The notes: generated from the sequence alone by a model not told the origin. Shown: positions 1-11,893, counted from the first letter of the stretch. The stretch is DNA of 64,000 bases from Hericium rajendrae (GCA_033439255.1 CM065879.1:3726501-3790500), one strand, 5' to 3'. Made by a program: numbers and translations.

Positions 1-924
1 AATACGGAAACATCGCATTGGAAGAAGGCCCTGTATGTGACAGCTCTGGACACACGCACGCCGCAGCCTCGGCGGTCTATGCAGTTGAAAATATGGTAGA
101 TATAATGAAGACCGAACGTCTATGGCTCGGCTTGGCGTTTGTATAGTGGTCGAGCATGTCGTGGCGCATGGCGACTAGGGTCGGGAAGGATTTACATTCT
201 CCGTCTTGCGGCCAAGGCAAAACCCATTGAGCATAGAAAAGTCGGGCGGGGGATGCCCACAAGACTGACTGCTGTTAGAAGATAGCGGATAGAGTGCAGC
301 ACGACTATTTGTGCGAGAGTGAGAAGGTCAATGAGTGCAAGAGACTATGATTTTATGCGATACACACCTCAGAACTTTCCAGACACTGCATAATGACATG
401 CAGTTGTCCGATGAGATAGGAAGGTTCGCCGCTTTTGCCGCTGGGAAAACTTCAAGATTGGCCGGCAATAGTGAGGTAGCCATAGGCCGTGTATGTCCGT
501 GTATCTGACGTCTGGGATCAGAACTTAACGCAAAGCCAGCGATTTTCCATTGTAGTGTCATTAATGATTCATTGATCATTGGAAGTGTGAGGCTGCGAAA
601 GATGTTGAAGGAGAGATGGATGGAGGCGGTGGCAGAAAGAGAGGTCCGCGACGGTTGACGCGCAGTGGCCAGGCGGTTACTCCGATCCACCTGTTACTGA
701 CCCTCAAGCCGCCTGCAGACATTGCTGCATGCATACAGCGGCATAGAAACAAGCCGTTAGTCGTCGTACTGATTCAAGACATTCTTTTGTACCAGGTGTA
801 CTCCGTGCCAGTCGCCTGCTTTACGTCTCCGAGCTGGAGAAATTTGGGCCGCGTCTGAGCGCTGCCAAATCCGCGTCTCTGCTTGACCACAGCCCTGTGG
901 GACGCTCACCCTCCCTCTGCAGCC
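1..924. other. No recognisable gene; SET2 upstream region
   Basis: I see no convincing protein here. Short open frames exist on both strands, for instance a 61-codon minus-strand frame at 77-262 and a 120-codon one at 328-690, but none resembles a known family or splices into a longer product by eye. The last few hundred bases are presumably the SET2 promoter and 5' leader. The left end could hold the edge of a gene lying mostly outside the window. Confidence 0.5.
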
Positions 925-3900
925 ATGTCCAAGTCTCGCTCCGCCTCGCTCAAGAAAGAGAGCAGGAGCCCGTCGCTCCCTGCCGATACCAATAATGTCA
1001 AAATGCAGGATGGGCCCGTCGACTCCGTCAAGACCGAGCTCAACTCCAAACAGGAGCCCCAGGACGGCACGCCCCCCAAGGCCGAACCTACGCCCCCACT
1101 CTCCACAAAGCAAGGTTCGACACCACCTGCCGATGCTAAGCCTATACCGAAAGGTCCGCAGCTCATAGGGCACCTGCCTCGCGCAGAAGAGGACGCCATG
1201 AAGACGTTCGTCGAGATCACGCAGAATCACTACCAGTATCAGACACTTGGGCGCAGTAGGGAGGCGCAGGAGGGCATGACATGCGATTGCGTCTATGACC
1301 ATGGTCAGTCCTCATTCTCAGCCCTGGACGCCCTGCGCAGCCTGCTCGGTAGTATAGTGGACCGGTATGAATGATGTGCTGTACACAGGCGTAGATAGTG
1401 ACGAGGTGGCCTGCGGCGATGGGTCGGACTGCATCAACCGGCTCACGCAGGTCGAGTGTTTGCCTGAAGACTGTCGCTGTCGACGGTACTGTCAAAACCA
1501 ACGGTAGGCCTCATTTCCTCCCTGCATGGTGCCACGCTGATGGGCTTTTCACATGCACCGCATGTTGTTTTGATCTACACAGGTTTCAACGACGACAATA
1601 TGCGCCCATTGAGATCGTACAGACGGAAAAGAAAGGTTTCGGGCTGAGAGCGGCTGAGGATCTGCCCAGGTACGTCCGCCTGCGGTGCCTCTGGTCCTCG
1701 ATACTCACACCTCGTGCTATCTACTTAGAGACACTTTCATCTACGAGTACGTCGGAGATGTGATCGCAAATGCATCGTTCGCAAAGCGGATGCGTGAGTA
1801 CGCGGAAGAGGGAATTCGGCACTTCTACTTCATGATGTTGCAGAAAGATGAGGTGCGGACTATCTCGGCCGACATGCCATGATGCCCCCCGTCTCTTGAC
1901 TTAATCGCCTTGTCCAGTTCATCGACGCTACGAAACGTGGTGGCATCGGTCGATTCGCGAATCACTCGTGTAATCCCAACTGCTACGTGGCGAAGTGGAC
2001 AGTTGGCGACCATGTCCGAATGGGCATCTTCGCGCATCGCAAGATCCTAAAGGATGAGGAGCTTACTTTCAACTATAATGTCGACCGATATGGGTACGTT
2101 TTCATGCTGCCAGGTCGTTATAGTTGGTGCTGACTTTTCGTGATAGCCATGACGCGCAGCCGTGTTATTGCGGAGAAGCGAAGTGCGTTGGGTTCATTGG
2201 TGGAAAGACCCAGACCGACATTGGCGCCATGGATGACCTTTATCTCGATGGTCTGTTGTTCTCGTTCCCTTGCACGAGACAGACTCTGAATTCTCTCATC
2301 CAGCTTTGGGTATCTCCGACGAGGTAGATCGTCTCGGTCTTAAGGGCAACAAGAAGAGGAAGGGCAAGAAGCTTGATGAGGACTACGTGGTACGTGTCAG
2401 AACTAATACTCCATCCAGACCGATTATGCTTATAGCCACTCGTAGCCAATTCTCAAGCCTCTGTTGGAGAAGGATATACCCAAGCTCGTTCAGGCTATGC
2501 GACAGACCCAGAGTCGGAAGGTATTGCTCAAGCTGCTTACTCGAATCAAGGTGTGTTGTTCACTTGTTCCGCGATGAGAGCAGGGTTTTGACAAAGGTTT
2601 CTGCAGATCACGGAAGACCAATCTGCGCTACGTCAAATCATGCGATTACGAGGCTTTAGTTTGATGACGAATGTCATGGACGACTACGAAGATAATGAGA
2701 TGCGGTTACTCGTGCGTTGTCGACGTGTTTCGTACATGCATCACGAGCCTTACCTGCTGTGCTAGGCTATCGAGTGCATGTCAACATGGCCCCTGATCAA
2801 CCGCAACAAAGTAGACGATTCCAAGATCAACGTGCCAGTGCAAGCATGCGCAGAGTCGGACGACGAGAACCTCAAGAAGGCAGCCCAGGAAGTACGCACT
2901 CGCCTTCTCTTCTCGCGCCAGAAACCTCATCGATCTATCTGTCACCCGCAGCTTCTCGACAAGTGGTCTCTTCTCGAGACCGCATACAGGATACCCAAGC
3001 GCTTGAAAGCCGTAAGCCACCACCCTTTCTCTCCATTATCCGCACACACTAACCGATGCTAGAACGGCGACTGCGAGGACACGCCCTCGCCACTCATCTT
3101 CTCCCCCGCGGAGCCCGACAACCGGCCCATCAAGCGCTCGCGCATGGAGGCGTACGAAAATGCGATCATCGACATCAAGCCGCTCGGCTGGAACGCCGGG
3201 AGCGCGAGCCGCGCGCGCGACCTCGACGCGGAGGCGCGCGCGGCGGAGGCGCTGCGCAAGGAGGCGGCGCAGGCGCAGCGCAAGGCGAAGGAGCCGAGCA
3301 AGGCCGATATCCAGGCGGTCATTGCGGCTGCGGCCGCGGCGGAGCAGGCGAAGCAGCTGGCGGCGGCGGAGGCGGCGCGGCTGGAGGCGGAGGCGGCGGC
3401 GAGGAAGAAGAGTGGGGAGAGTAAGGAAGATCGGGAGCGGAGGAGGCGGGAGCGGAAGGAGAGGGAGGCGAAGCGGAGGGAGGCGCGGGAGGCGAATAAG
3501 GATAAGCGGTTGTTGAAGCTTGTGGGTGCGGTGGTGGTGAAGTGCATGTCGAAGTATCGGTCGCAGATGGATGTGGACGCGTTCAAGAAACATGCGAAGG
3601 AGGTACGCGTCTTCTAATTTACGTTCCTTCGAGTTTTCGCTGATCCTCTTCTGTAAAGCTGACGCACGTCATCGCCGAGAAGGAAAAGAAGTCGACGAGC
3701 TACAAGGAGGGCAAGCTCGACGCGCTCTCGGACGAGAAAGTGAACAAGATCAAGAAGTTCGCGAAGGAATATATCCACAAGGTCCTGCACAAGCTCGCCA
3801 AGTCCGGCAAGCTCCTCAAGCGCCCGCCAGACTCCGCCGCCTCCAGCTCCGGCGTGAACGGGAACGAGGGTGAGTCCGGCGCGAAGGAGATGACGGTCGA

Positions 3901-4237
3901 AGAGGCGATGGACATGAGCGACGACGAGCACGAGCACGAGCACGACGACGAGAAGGACAGCGACATGGACGAGGACGGCAAGGACGAGCGGACGCCCATC
4001 GAGCCCGCCGAGTCGGACACCTCGACGGCGGTCACGGACCCGCGGCGCCGCGCGCACAGCGGCGACGAGCCGGGCAAGGGCTGGGATCCGCATGCTCAGA
4101 CGCACGCGGTGTTTCCGCCGACGGACGCGCTGATGGAGGAGGCTGTTCAGGCCGTGGATGCCATGGAGGTGCATCGTAGCGGCTGGCAAGTATATAGGGC
4201 TGCTGTTGCACTCCGTTTACTTATTCATTGTTATTGA
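925..4237 (+). CDS. SET2: SET2 histone H3 lysine-36 methyltransferase
   Basis: Transfers methyl groups from SAM to H3K36 in nucleosomes behind elongating RNA polymerase II. Thirteen exons splice cleanly: 925-1303, 1389-1503, 1583-1669, 1729-1852, 1918-2093, 2147-2250, 2304-2389, 2446-2550, 2607-2711, 2766-2891, 2952-3011, 3063-3602, 3659-4237. They sum to 2586 nt, or 861 aa, with no frame break. Visible domains are AWS ([11 protein letters not shown] to [12 protein letters not shown]), SET ([17 protein letters not shown], the cofactor-site motif [22 protein letters not shown]), post-SET ([15 protein letters not shown]), a helical region with LKKAAQELLDKW, a long Ala/Glu/Arg-rich linker, and a C-terminal SRI domain ([16 protein letters not shown] to [13 protein letters not shown]) that binds the phosphorylated Pol II CTD. 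The tail is acidic ([13 protein letters not shown]). The first in-frame [14 protein letters not shown], was chosen as start. I find no WW domain between post-SET and SRI. Confidence 0.95.
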
Positions 4238-4499
4238 TGCAATCGTGGATCTACATACTGTACTCTTTACCCTGCTGCGTCGTACTCTTGCTGTCTCTTC
4301 GTGCTCAACCCAATGACGCTAGTCTTGCGCTTAGTACGCGCCAGCATAGCATGGACTCTCAGTCTTTGACAGTCTGTCTAGCAAATCCATTTCGGGCTTA
4401 TACGCTATTGATACAGATTATACATTGCGAGATATGCAGAAAATATGAACCCATGAATAGTGCATGGCAACAAATTGAAGGGTCTTAATCATAGACATT

Positions 4500-6844
4500 C
4501 TAGATCACATACAGATGATCGTTCGACTCGGCACCGCCCAAGAAATCAATCGGATCGTCATCGCTGGCCTCGCTGGCCTGCATCTGGCTCCTCGCCGCAT
4601 TCGCCGCAAGTAGCCTGAGGACGCTCGGCGGCGGGCCGCGCGAAGGTGGTTTCGTGGTGGCCCGCTGGGACGATGGCTTGCTCGTCTTCGCAGCGGGTTT
4701 GCTGGGTGGTTTTCTCTTGGAAGCTTCTTCTTGATCGGTGAGGGTATGGGCTGAATAGTGAATCGAGATCAGTACTGGAGATCTATGGAGGTTCATGGGA
4801 TACATTACTTTGACTGCAGGCGCCGATGTTGCTTCCTTTGCGACGCGCGCGAAGACGTCGCCCCCTTGTGCGGTCTGGTAATTGTAGGTGAGCAGGGTCC
4901 CAGATAAGAGGAAACGGAGACGGACTTAGGATCAGGATGCATCTTGCTTGCTTTGATCGGCGTGCGAGGCCCCTCATCATCGTCATCCTCTTCCTCAAAT
5001 ACGACCCTGCTCTTCTTGCTTCCTCGCTTCAGATCATCGGCAGCCTCATCGCGCGCCCGCTTTCCCGGCCGCTCAGCATCAGGGTCAGGCGCAGTAGACC
5101 GCTGCCTCTCCTTCGCCTTGCCCTTGCCCTTCGCCTTCTTGAACGCCTCCGCCGCTCGGACATCATCGTCTTCGTCTTGCTGTTCTTCTTCCTGTCGCGC
5201 CTTGGCCCGCGCGCCCTGTTTGGCCTTCGCTTTCTTGGGCAGCTCCGTTAACGGGATGTCGTCGTCGTCCCAGCGGTCTTCCTCCTGCGCTTCCGGAGGT
5301 TGAGCCTTGATCACCCGCGAACCTTTCTTGACAGGCTTGCGGCCGTATCGATCGTCTTCCAGCCTTGAAGACGACGCCTTCGCGGACTTCTCCTTCATCT
5401 TCGCCGCTTTGGCTTTTCTCCTTGGCACGGCCGATTCCTCCTCTTCAACTCCTTCCTGCCTCGGCATCGTCACCAGATGCGTCGCCGGCTCCCTGGCTGG
5501 CATGACCGCATCCTCTGTCTCGTCTTCCTCCTCCATCCACTTCCACCTCCCATCTTCGCTTTTTCACCCCCACTTCGACTTCATCATCCGCCTTCCGCTT
5601 GCCTTTCACAGCCTTCGCGAGCGGCACATCGACCGACTGCGACACGTCCGGCTCCTCGCCTTCCTCCAGAATGGGCGAGAGCGAGCGCGCCGGTTTCTCC
5701 TTTCCTTCCCCTTCGACCGCTCGGGCTCGGGCTCCGGTTCAGGCGCGATGCTCGCGGGGGCGCCTTCGAAGACGAGGGCTTGCTCTGTCCCGAGCTTTTC
5801 TCGCCGAGGCGCATGTTCGTCTTCGATGGCGGCTTCTTCGCGCGCGCCGTGCTTGCCACCGCGGCCTTCTTCGGGCGCCCGCGTTTGGGCTTCGGAGGCT
5901 CCAGGTCGGACGGGGGGTCGATCTCATCGACGGTGCAGGACATCAAGACGGGTTCGAAGCCCTTGTGCGGCGAGCGATGGACGATCAACCGCACGACGTC
6001 GATATTCGACAGATCGACATCTTTGGGGGGCTCGATCGGGAAAACATCGTTACTGGCAGGAGAAGGAGCAGAGCGAGGCTGCGACCGCTTGTTCGTTTCG
6101 GTGGCAGCGTTGGTATCGGCAGGCTGGGGAGTCGGTTGCTTCTTGCTGCGGGTTTGGACTTGGGCGGGACTGGGCGCCCGGCGTTGACTACGAGCGTGCC
6201 ATGGTCCAACAGTGTCCAAATAATGAGAATAAAGATACGTACTAACGTCGGCGAGTTGTGCAGCGTAGGAACGCTGCATCTGCGGGTCGTTGTCTATAAT
6301 GCGTAGGTCAGGAGATGCCAGCGGGGAAAGTGATAAGCATTATATCTTCGTCAGTATCAATTCATCCGCACAACGTAAAAAACGCACCGTTGTCGGGCAC
6401 ACTCTTCGCCTTGGCCCGCGCCTTCGCCTTCTTTGCGCGAGGGCGATCCTGCGCCGCGGCGTCTTCGTCATTGCGCCCGGCTGATTTCCGGACGCTCTTG
6501 CGCGGGACGCGCGCCGCCTTCTTTCGGGATGCGGGCGCAGGCGCGATAGATGCCCGTGGGCGTGCACGTTGCGCCGTGGGCGTTTTGACTTACGTGGGCC
6601 GGGCCGAGGATCTGGAGGGCGATTCGCCGTTGACGTTGCGTGAGAGGAGGATGTCGAGCAGCGCGTTCGACTCGGGAGGCTTGAATATTCTATGGAATGC
6701 GATAGAGTTAGGATTGATGGTATCGAGCGGTTAGGAAACGTCATTCGGTGCTCACCCGCCCCGGTCTCGGTAGCGCGCCTGGTGACGTTGAAGGCGGGCG
6801 GCCTTGCTGGCCTCGACTGATTCTATGGGCGGAACTTTCTCCAT
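4500..6844 (-). CDS. Basic nuclear protein with AT-hook, function unknown
   Basis: No family recognised. The start MEKVPPIESVEASKAARL (6844) leads into a basic stretch RLQRHQARYRDRGG. Exons by eye are 6844-6756, 6689-6594, 6520-6388, 6293-6239 and one from 6187. The protein then has an AT-hook-like PKPKRGRPKK, and long Lys/Glu-rich low complexity (KAKGKGKAKERQR, FEEEDDDDEGPRTP). Two more short introns precede the C-terminus, which ends RSQMQASEASDDDPIDFLGG and SNDHLYVI. These features suggest a nuclear, DNA- or chromatin-associated protein, but that is inference. The frame changes near 5.70-5.85 kb and again at a five-base T run (5560-5564), where removing one base joins the flanking frames. 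Unrecognised introns or base errors could explain this. It is convergent with SET2 and divergent from the DUF1365 gene. Confidence 0.7.
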
Positions 6845-7200
6845 ATGTCACACGTGTGCATGGATTCGAAATTGCAGTTGAAAACCTGGAGATGAGTATA
6901 AAGACGCGTTGAAGAAGGATGGAGGATAAAAGCAAGACGCGACGCGAACCATGCGCGGCTATACCATCGAGCCGGGCACGTGCTGTAACAACGTAGTCAC
7001 CTGACACGCGCGCCTAAGCGGCGAGCTCGTGGTTGTCGTGGTTGTAGATCTGACAGTTGCATCGTGGACGCGATGGCCAGTCACCATCATGATGCCTTCG
7101 TGTTCTCGAACGTCCAGAATGCGCATGCGCTGCACCTTAAGTAGCCATCTTCCGGGTCTGGCCTTGCTTCATTAAGACCTTCCGCCTTCATTCAGTAATG
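6845..7200. promoter_or_regulatory. Shared divergent promoter region
   Basis: A 356-bp gap between the minus-strand AT-hook gene (start 6844) and the plus-strand DUF1365 gene (start 7201) must hold both promoters. A TTAAGTAGCC string about 60 bp before the DUF1365 start recurs about 45 bp before the start of the second DUF1365 copy near 9.97 kb, so the duplicated unit included upstream sequence. No certain factor site was identified. Confidence 0.4.
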
Positions 7201-9150
7201 TCGCTGGACAACTGGAAGGTTGACATCCTGGTCTCTGTTTGTGTCTTTCCTTTCGATTCTACTCTTTCTGTTAAACAATGATGATGCGTCGTCCTCTGGT
7301 ACATCTTATCCGGATGGGTGACGCACGCGCGTCTGATACCACAGCGCTCCCAGCATGCCTTCACTTATCCTATGCTAACCTTCTTATTCTCGCTCTCAGA
7401 TTTGGAAGCGGGGAAACTTTCTCTCGCACGCGGATGGCTCTTTTCCTATGGCGGCATTTTCTTCCGCGCGCTTGGACTCAGGGCCGCCAACTATCTATAC
7501 GACGACTATGGCAAGGAGACGTCCATCCGGACAAAGTTGGTAAAGACGCTCGAGCAATTCGGTATCAGCGACGCTGCGCAGCTGTCTGGCGTATGGATTA
7601 TGACGATGCCGAGCTATTTTGGATGGGAAGGCATTAATCCATTGACGGTATATTTTTGCCACAAAAGGGATAAGGATGCGTTATGGCTTATCGTTTTTGA
7701 AGTACGTTCTTTACAAATCTCAGAACAAATGAATGGACAAAATAACTCTGAAGGTGCATAACACCTTCGGCGAACGGCATATCTACGTGGTAGAGACAGG
7801 TGTCAACGAGGAGACACCTCCCAAAGGGTGAGTACTTTGCAGCCTTGACACTGCGTGCGTTTGCATTCAGGAAATTGTATGAGAAGATTGTAGGCGAGAA
7901 TGATTCCATTTCTAGAGAACATTCTGCAGGAATTCGGGTGGTAATTGAGACCTGGTGAAAACAGTTTCTGTTATCACCCAAATTCCTGTAGACAGTTGTC
8001 ACCAAGTGGTGCATCTGAAACCGTACTTCTCCCGCCTGTCCCATGAGACATCTTTTCAGTGCAGGCAATGTCGATAGCACAGAAAACTTTTACGAATGTC
8101 CGCACAGGTTCGACTATCAATGGACACTTCCCCGCTCTTTCCACGTCTCGCCCTTCAACGACCGCTCAGGCGTATACACTTTCGCCATCCGCGCCCTCCC
8201 ACCTCCCCCGTCCAGTACCTCTCCATCTCGTCCGTCTACCGCCATCAAACCCATTGTCCGCGTCGACTTTCACGACTGCCCATCTGGCTGGACGAGCGAA
8301 ACGTCGAAAGGCCCTCTCAAACTCCGCGCCGCATACCGCACGATCCAATCCACGCCGTTCTCCACCCCCACATTACTGCGCGCCCTCGCGTTACACCCAT
8401 TCACCATTTCCCTTGGCATGCCGCGCACACTCTACCAGGCCCTGATCCTCCACTACAAGCGCAACCTTCCAGTCTATCCGCGCCCGGAGATGAAGCCGTC
8501 CGCGCCACACTGGGGCACGGCGGAGCCGCAAACGCAGCCGCCGACGCAGAAGAAAGCCTCAGCCGGCGGCGTCGCATGGCAGCGCCCCACGCTCCTCGAA
8601 TCGCTCGCAGAGCGCCTCGTGCTCTGCTTCATCGCGCGCCAGGCCGACGAGGCCAACGTCGAAGTGACGCTCCAGGCCGGCGACCCCGCCGTCCCGCCGC
8701 GGACGTTCGCGCCCGGTCGACAGGGCGAAAGGAAGTTGAAGGTGTCGTACCTCTCCCCGCGCCTGTTCACGCTGCTGCTCCTCGCGCCCGATGCGCAGGT
8801 TGCGCTTGCGCGCGGCGGGCCGCAGGTGAGGAAGGGCGGAGAGGTCGCTGAGTTCGTCGTGTCGGACGCGGCGCTCTTTGCGAGCTCTTTACGCGTGGAA
8901 AGGGCGTCATCTGTGCCGTGGGGCGTAGGGATGCTCCGCCGTCTCCGGTGCCTGCATCGGAACCTGGTCGATGGAGGGCAGCGTCATTCGGGTCTGGACA
9001 AGAGGAAGGGCGCGAGTTTTGGAGCCGGGTAACGCTGTTGAGATGATTGGGTTTGATGGTGGTCGGGTTTCCGTTGTGATGGAATGGGTCGGGAGGATCG
9101 TGTGGCAGAAGGCGGGGGTGAGGTTCGCAGGGGAGGGCGATGGGGTCTGA
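7201..9150 (+). CDS. DUF1365 family protein, copy A (frame-broken)
   Basis: Recognised from THARLIPQRSQHAFTYPM, SLSDLEAG, TMPSYFGWEGINPLTVYF, LWLIVFE and VHNTFGERHIYVVETG, followed by SFHVSPFNDRSGVYTF, the usual order for DUF1365. The family's biochemical role is unresolved; bacterial members are often near cyclopropane-fatty-acid-synthase-like genes. Introns lie at about 7700-7751 and 7828-8107; the second is unusually long and holds a hairpin. Compared with copy B, the N-terminal hydrophobic segment is out of frame twice before THARL (7201-7318). Near the 3' end a four-T run (9017-9020) throws the frame to a stop at 9032. Dropping one T restores homology to copy B (LEPGNAVEM, VVMEWVGRIVW) with a stop at 9150. 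The C-terminal half holds GGVAWQRPT and SYLSPRLFTLL, shared with copy B. Either consensus errors or a decaying gene. Confidence 0.75.
7924..7991. repeat. Imperfect inverted repeat (hairpin) in DUF1365-A intron
   Basis: Two 22-nt arms, 7924-7945 and 7970-7991, match as inverted copies at 18 of 22 positions around a 24-nt loop. The intron holding it is about 280 nt, against about 50 nt for the matching intron of the tandem paralogue. The extra DUF1365-A intron sequence, with this hairpin inside it, may be a small insertion. Confidence 0.7.
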
Positions 9151-10021
9151 GCGTAGTCTGGGGATGCAGAGTGTGGGATCTCGTGTACGTGTAAGTAATC
9201 TGTGTCTAGGGTACTTGATGAAGTTCCTGTAAGCTGGGTGGCTTGTAGCTGCTGCACCATGACATCGATCTGACGATGGGTTTGACCGCGAACAAGACAG
9301 ATTATCCACAGATGTGAAGCGGTAGACACGATATACCGTATCATTTCAATCGTACGCTTGCGTCACAGCCCGCGAGCCTTGGGTTTTCCAGTGCGTATAA
9401 GTTTGTTTTGATATATTGGACTCTAAAAACTTTGGTCACACTCGACGTCCACTAGTCCACGATCAAAATGGTACCTAGTATATGATTGGAAAGTCGAAAT
9501 TTTGTACTTCTCCTGGTGCGATCTAACGCCTCACGTAAATTGAGACGCGCGTTCCTCTAGGTGTCAGATGAAACGATCCTGAGGCACGATGGTTGAGTCA
9601 TCATCGACCGGCCGAGTTCGACGCGAGTCGACGCGCATTCGTTCTTACCAACTTTCTCATCCACCCATTTTTGTTCTCGTCTTCATTGGTCGGTCCATGC
9701 TTATCGGAAAGCGAATGATTCAAAAGCAATACAGATGCTCAAAAGAAACGTTTGGCCCAGCACACCTCGAGCCGTACTCGTTTAAAGCAACGCGATCAAC
9801 TGACGCGCGCGCATCTGCAGCGAAATTGGCCTGAGAACCCGACGGGCGAGCCGATGGTCGTGCTGCAGCTGCGGTGGGCTTGTGCTTTTCCGGACGGGCA
9901 CTATGGTCGTAGTGTCGCGGTCCTAGGGCCTCATCGTCCAGAGTACTTGCGCGTATCTCGATATGACTGAGGTTTAAGTAGCCCTCCTCGCCTCAAGCTC
10001 CTCTTCTGTTCCAATCCGGCG
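9151..10021. other. Intergenic, no gene seen
   Basis: This 871-bp spacer separates the two tandem DUF1365 genes. Open frames here are short and resemble nothing. The final stretch carries the TTAAGTAGCC-type leader shared with the upstream region of copy A and presumably drives copy B. Confidence 0.5.
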
Positions 10022-11855
10022 ATGTCGCTGGTCCTCGATGGTCTCATTTCCTTCGCATGTCTTGCACTTTCTTTGCTGCTCTTCGTCACGAAAGATGATG
10101 ATCTTTCGGAGCCGTTGAGTCCATCTGCGTACATTCTCTTCGGCTCAGTGACGCATGCGCGCCTCCTACCACAACGCTCCCAGCATGCCTTCACCTATCC
10201 CATGCTCACATTCTTGTTCTCGCTCTCAGACTTGGACGCCGGAAAAGTGTCCCTCCTGCGCGGATGGCTCTTCTCGTACAACGGCAAGTTCTTCAGCGTG
10301 CTCGGACTCCGAGCCAGCAACTACCTGTACAGAGACCATAAGGAGAAGTCCATCCATGCAAAGCTGGTGAAGACGCTAGAACGATTTGGGGTCAGCGATG
10401 CTGCAGAACTCGCTGGCGTGTGGATGATGACAATGCCGAGATACCTAGGTTGGAATGCGACCAATGCGTTGACGGTATATTATTGCTACAAAAAGGGCGA
10501 AGACAAGCTCTGGCTCGTTGTCTTTGAGGTGGGTCTTCCATATGTTTTCCGAAGAGTCAAAAATCAATGATAATTTTGAAGGTGCATAATAACTTCGGCG
10601 AGCGGCATGTTCATGTGCTGCAGACTGGCGTCAACGAGGAAATACCACCTAAAGGGTGAGCACCCATTGCAAAAGTTGCCCGAGACAGCCACTGATATCT
10701 GCAAAGTTTCGACCACCAGTGGACAGTCCCCCGCAACTTCCACGCTTCGCCCACCAACGACCGCTCAGGCGCATACACATTCGCCCTCCGCGCCATCCGC
10801 CCTCCCTCCTCCAGCACCTCTCCCCCAGCCGCCGCCGTCATCAAACCCGTCGTCCTCACCGACTACCACGACTGCCCGCCCGGCTGGACCCCGGCAAGGA
10901 CAAAGGGACCCCTGGGTCATCTGGGGGAGACGGGCGTGAAGCGAGTATTAGACGAGACGCGGACGTAGACGTAGTAGTAATACGTCCGTGCTGCGCTGTT
11001 TGATAGGACAAAGGCCCCATCACCTAGCAATATGTGACCCCTATCTCCGCGTCGCCTACCGCACAACGCGCCCCGCGCCCCTCTCCACATCCCGCGCTGC
11101 TGCTACACGCCCTCGCCATCTACCCGCTCACCCTCGCGCTCGTCCTCCCGCGCACGATCTACCAGGCCCTCATCCTGCACTACCGGCGCGGCGTCCCGAT
11201 CTACCGCCGCCCGGAGATGAAGCCGCATTGGGACGGCCGGGCGGGAGCGCACTCGACCCATGTACATCAAAGTGGCGGCGTCGCATGGCAGCGCCCGACA
11301 CGCGTCGAGGCGCTTGCGGAGCGCCTCGTGCTCCCCTTCGTCGCGCGCCAAGCGGACGCACTGAACATTGCAGTGACGCTCCACGCAGGCGACCCCGCGA
11401 TCCCGACGCGCACATTCGCGCCCGCGCGAGAGGCCAAGACGGACACGGTGCGCGCGCTGACGATATCGTACCTCTCCCCGCGTTTCTTCACGCTGCTGCT
11501 CGCCGCGCCCGACGCGCAGAGCGCGCTCGCGCGCGGCGGGCCGCAGGCTAATAGGGGTGGGGAGGTGGCGGAGTTCGTCGTCTCGGATGCGGGGCTCTTT
11601 GCTGAGCTGTTTACCGTTCGAGGGTCGGCTGAGCCGTGGGGCGTGGGGATGCTGCGCTCATTGCGACGGCTGCACCCGCGCGCCGGGCTTGGAATGGGAC
11701 GGGAGGACGGGCAAAGGTTCCTCGAGCCGGATAGTGTTGCTGAATTGAATCGCTGTTTGGTCGTTGTAGGGCTCTGCGTCGCGATGGAGTGGGTTGGGTG
11801 GGTCATATGGGGGGAGACGGGTGTGAAGCTAGTATTAGACGAGACGCGGACGTAG
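10022..11855 (+). CDS. DUF1365 family protein, copy B (disrupted)
   Basis: Tandem paralogue of the preceding gene, with the cleaner N-terminus: MSLVLDGLISFACLALSL, a hydrophobic segment, then YILFGSVTHARLLPQRSQH and TMPRYLGWNATNALTVYY. The next exons give VHNNFGERHVHVLQTG and HASPTNDRSGAYTF. Introns lie at about 10530-10581 and 10657-10707. After GPL the frame runs into a 94-bp segment (10913-11006) that copies the gene's own 3' end, including its stop region. Reading 10916-11027 as an intron would bypass it and rejoin LRVAYRTTRP in frame, but the donor is weak. A further shift around 11085-11105 separates that frame from LLLHALAIYPLTLALVLP, which then stays open to 11855 (MEWVGWVIWGETG, LDETRT). 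It may be a pseudogene; the family call is secure. Confidence 0.7.
10913..11006 (+). repeat. Ectopic copy of the DUF1365-B 3' end
   Basis: These 94 bases match 11799-11893 almost throughout, from TGGGTCAT to TGATAG, with a handful of substitutions and a 1-nt length difference. The segment sits inside the coding region and brings in-frame stops. The 10-nt direct repeat AGGACAAAGG lies on both sides (10897-10906 and 11005-11014). Confidence 0.85.
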
Positions 11856-11893
11856 ACGTAGTAGTAGTACGTCCGTGCTGCGCTGTTTGATAG
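11799..11893 (+). repeat. Parental copy of the duplicated 3' segment
   Basis: This segment covers the last about 19 codons, the stop codon (TAG ending at 11855) and the first 38 bases of 3' flank of DUF1365 copy B. The other copy is at 10913-11006. Confidence 0.85.

Noticed and set aside
3036-3593. Long minus-strand and alternate frames opposite the SET2 linker
   Set aside because: Shadows of GC-rich low-complexity coding sequence; the SET2 frame is fixed by flanking domains.
5513-5573. 61-nt intron as explanation of the 5.56-kb frame change in the AT-hook gene
   Set aside because: The donor GTGGGG is poor and no branch site is visible; a one-base run error fits better, though it is not proven.
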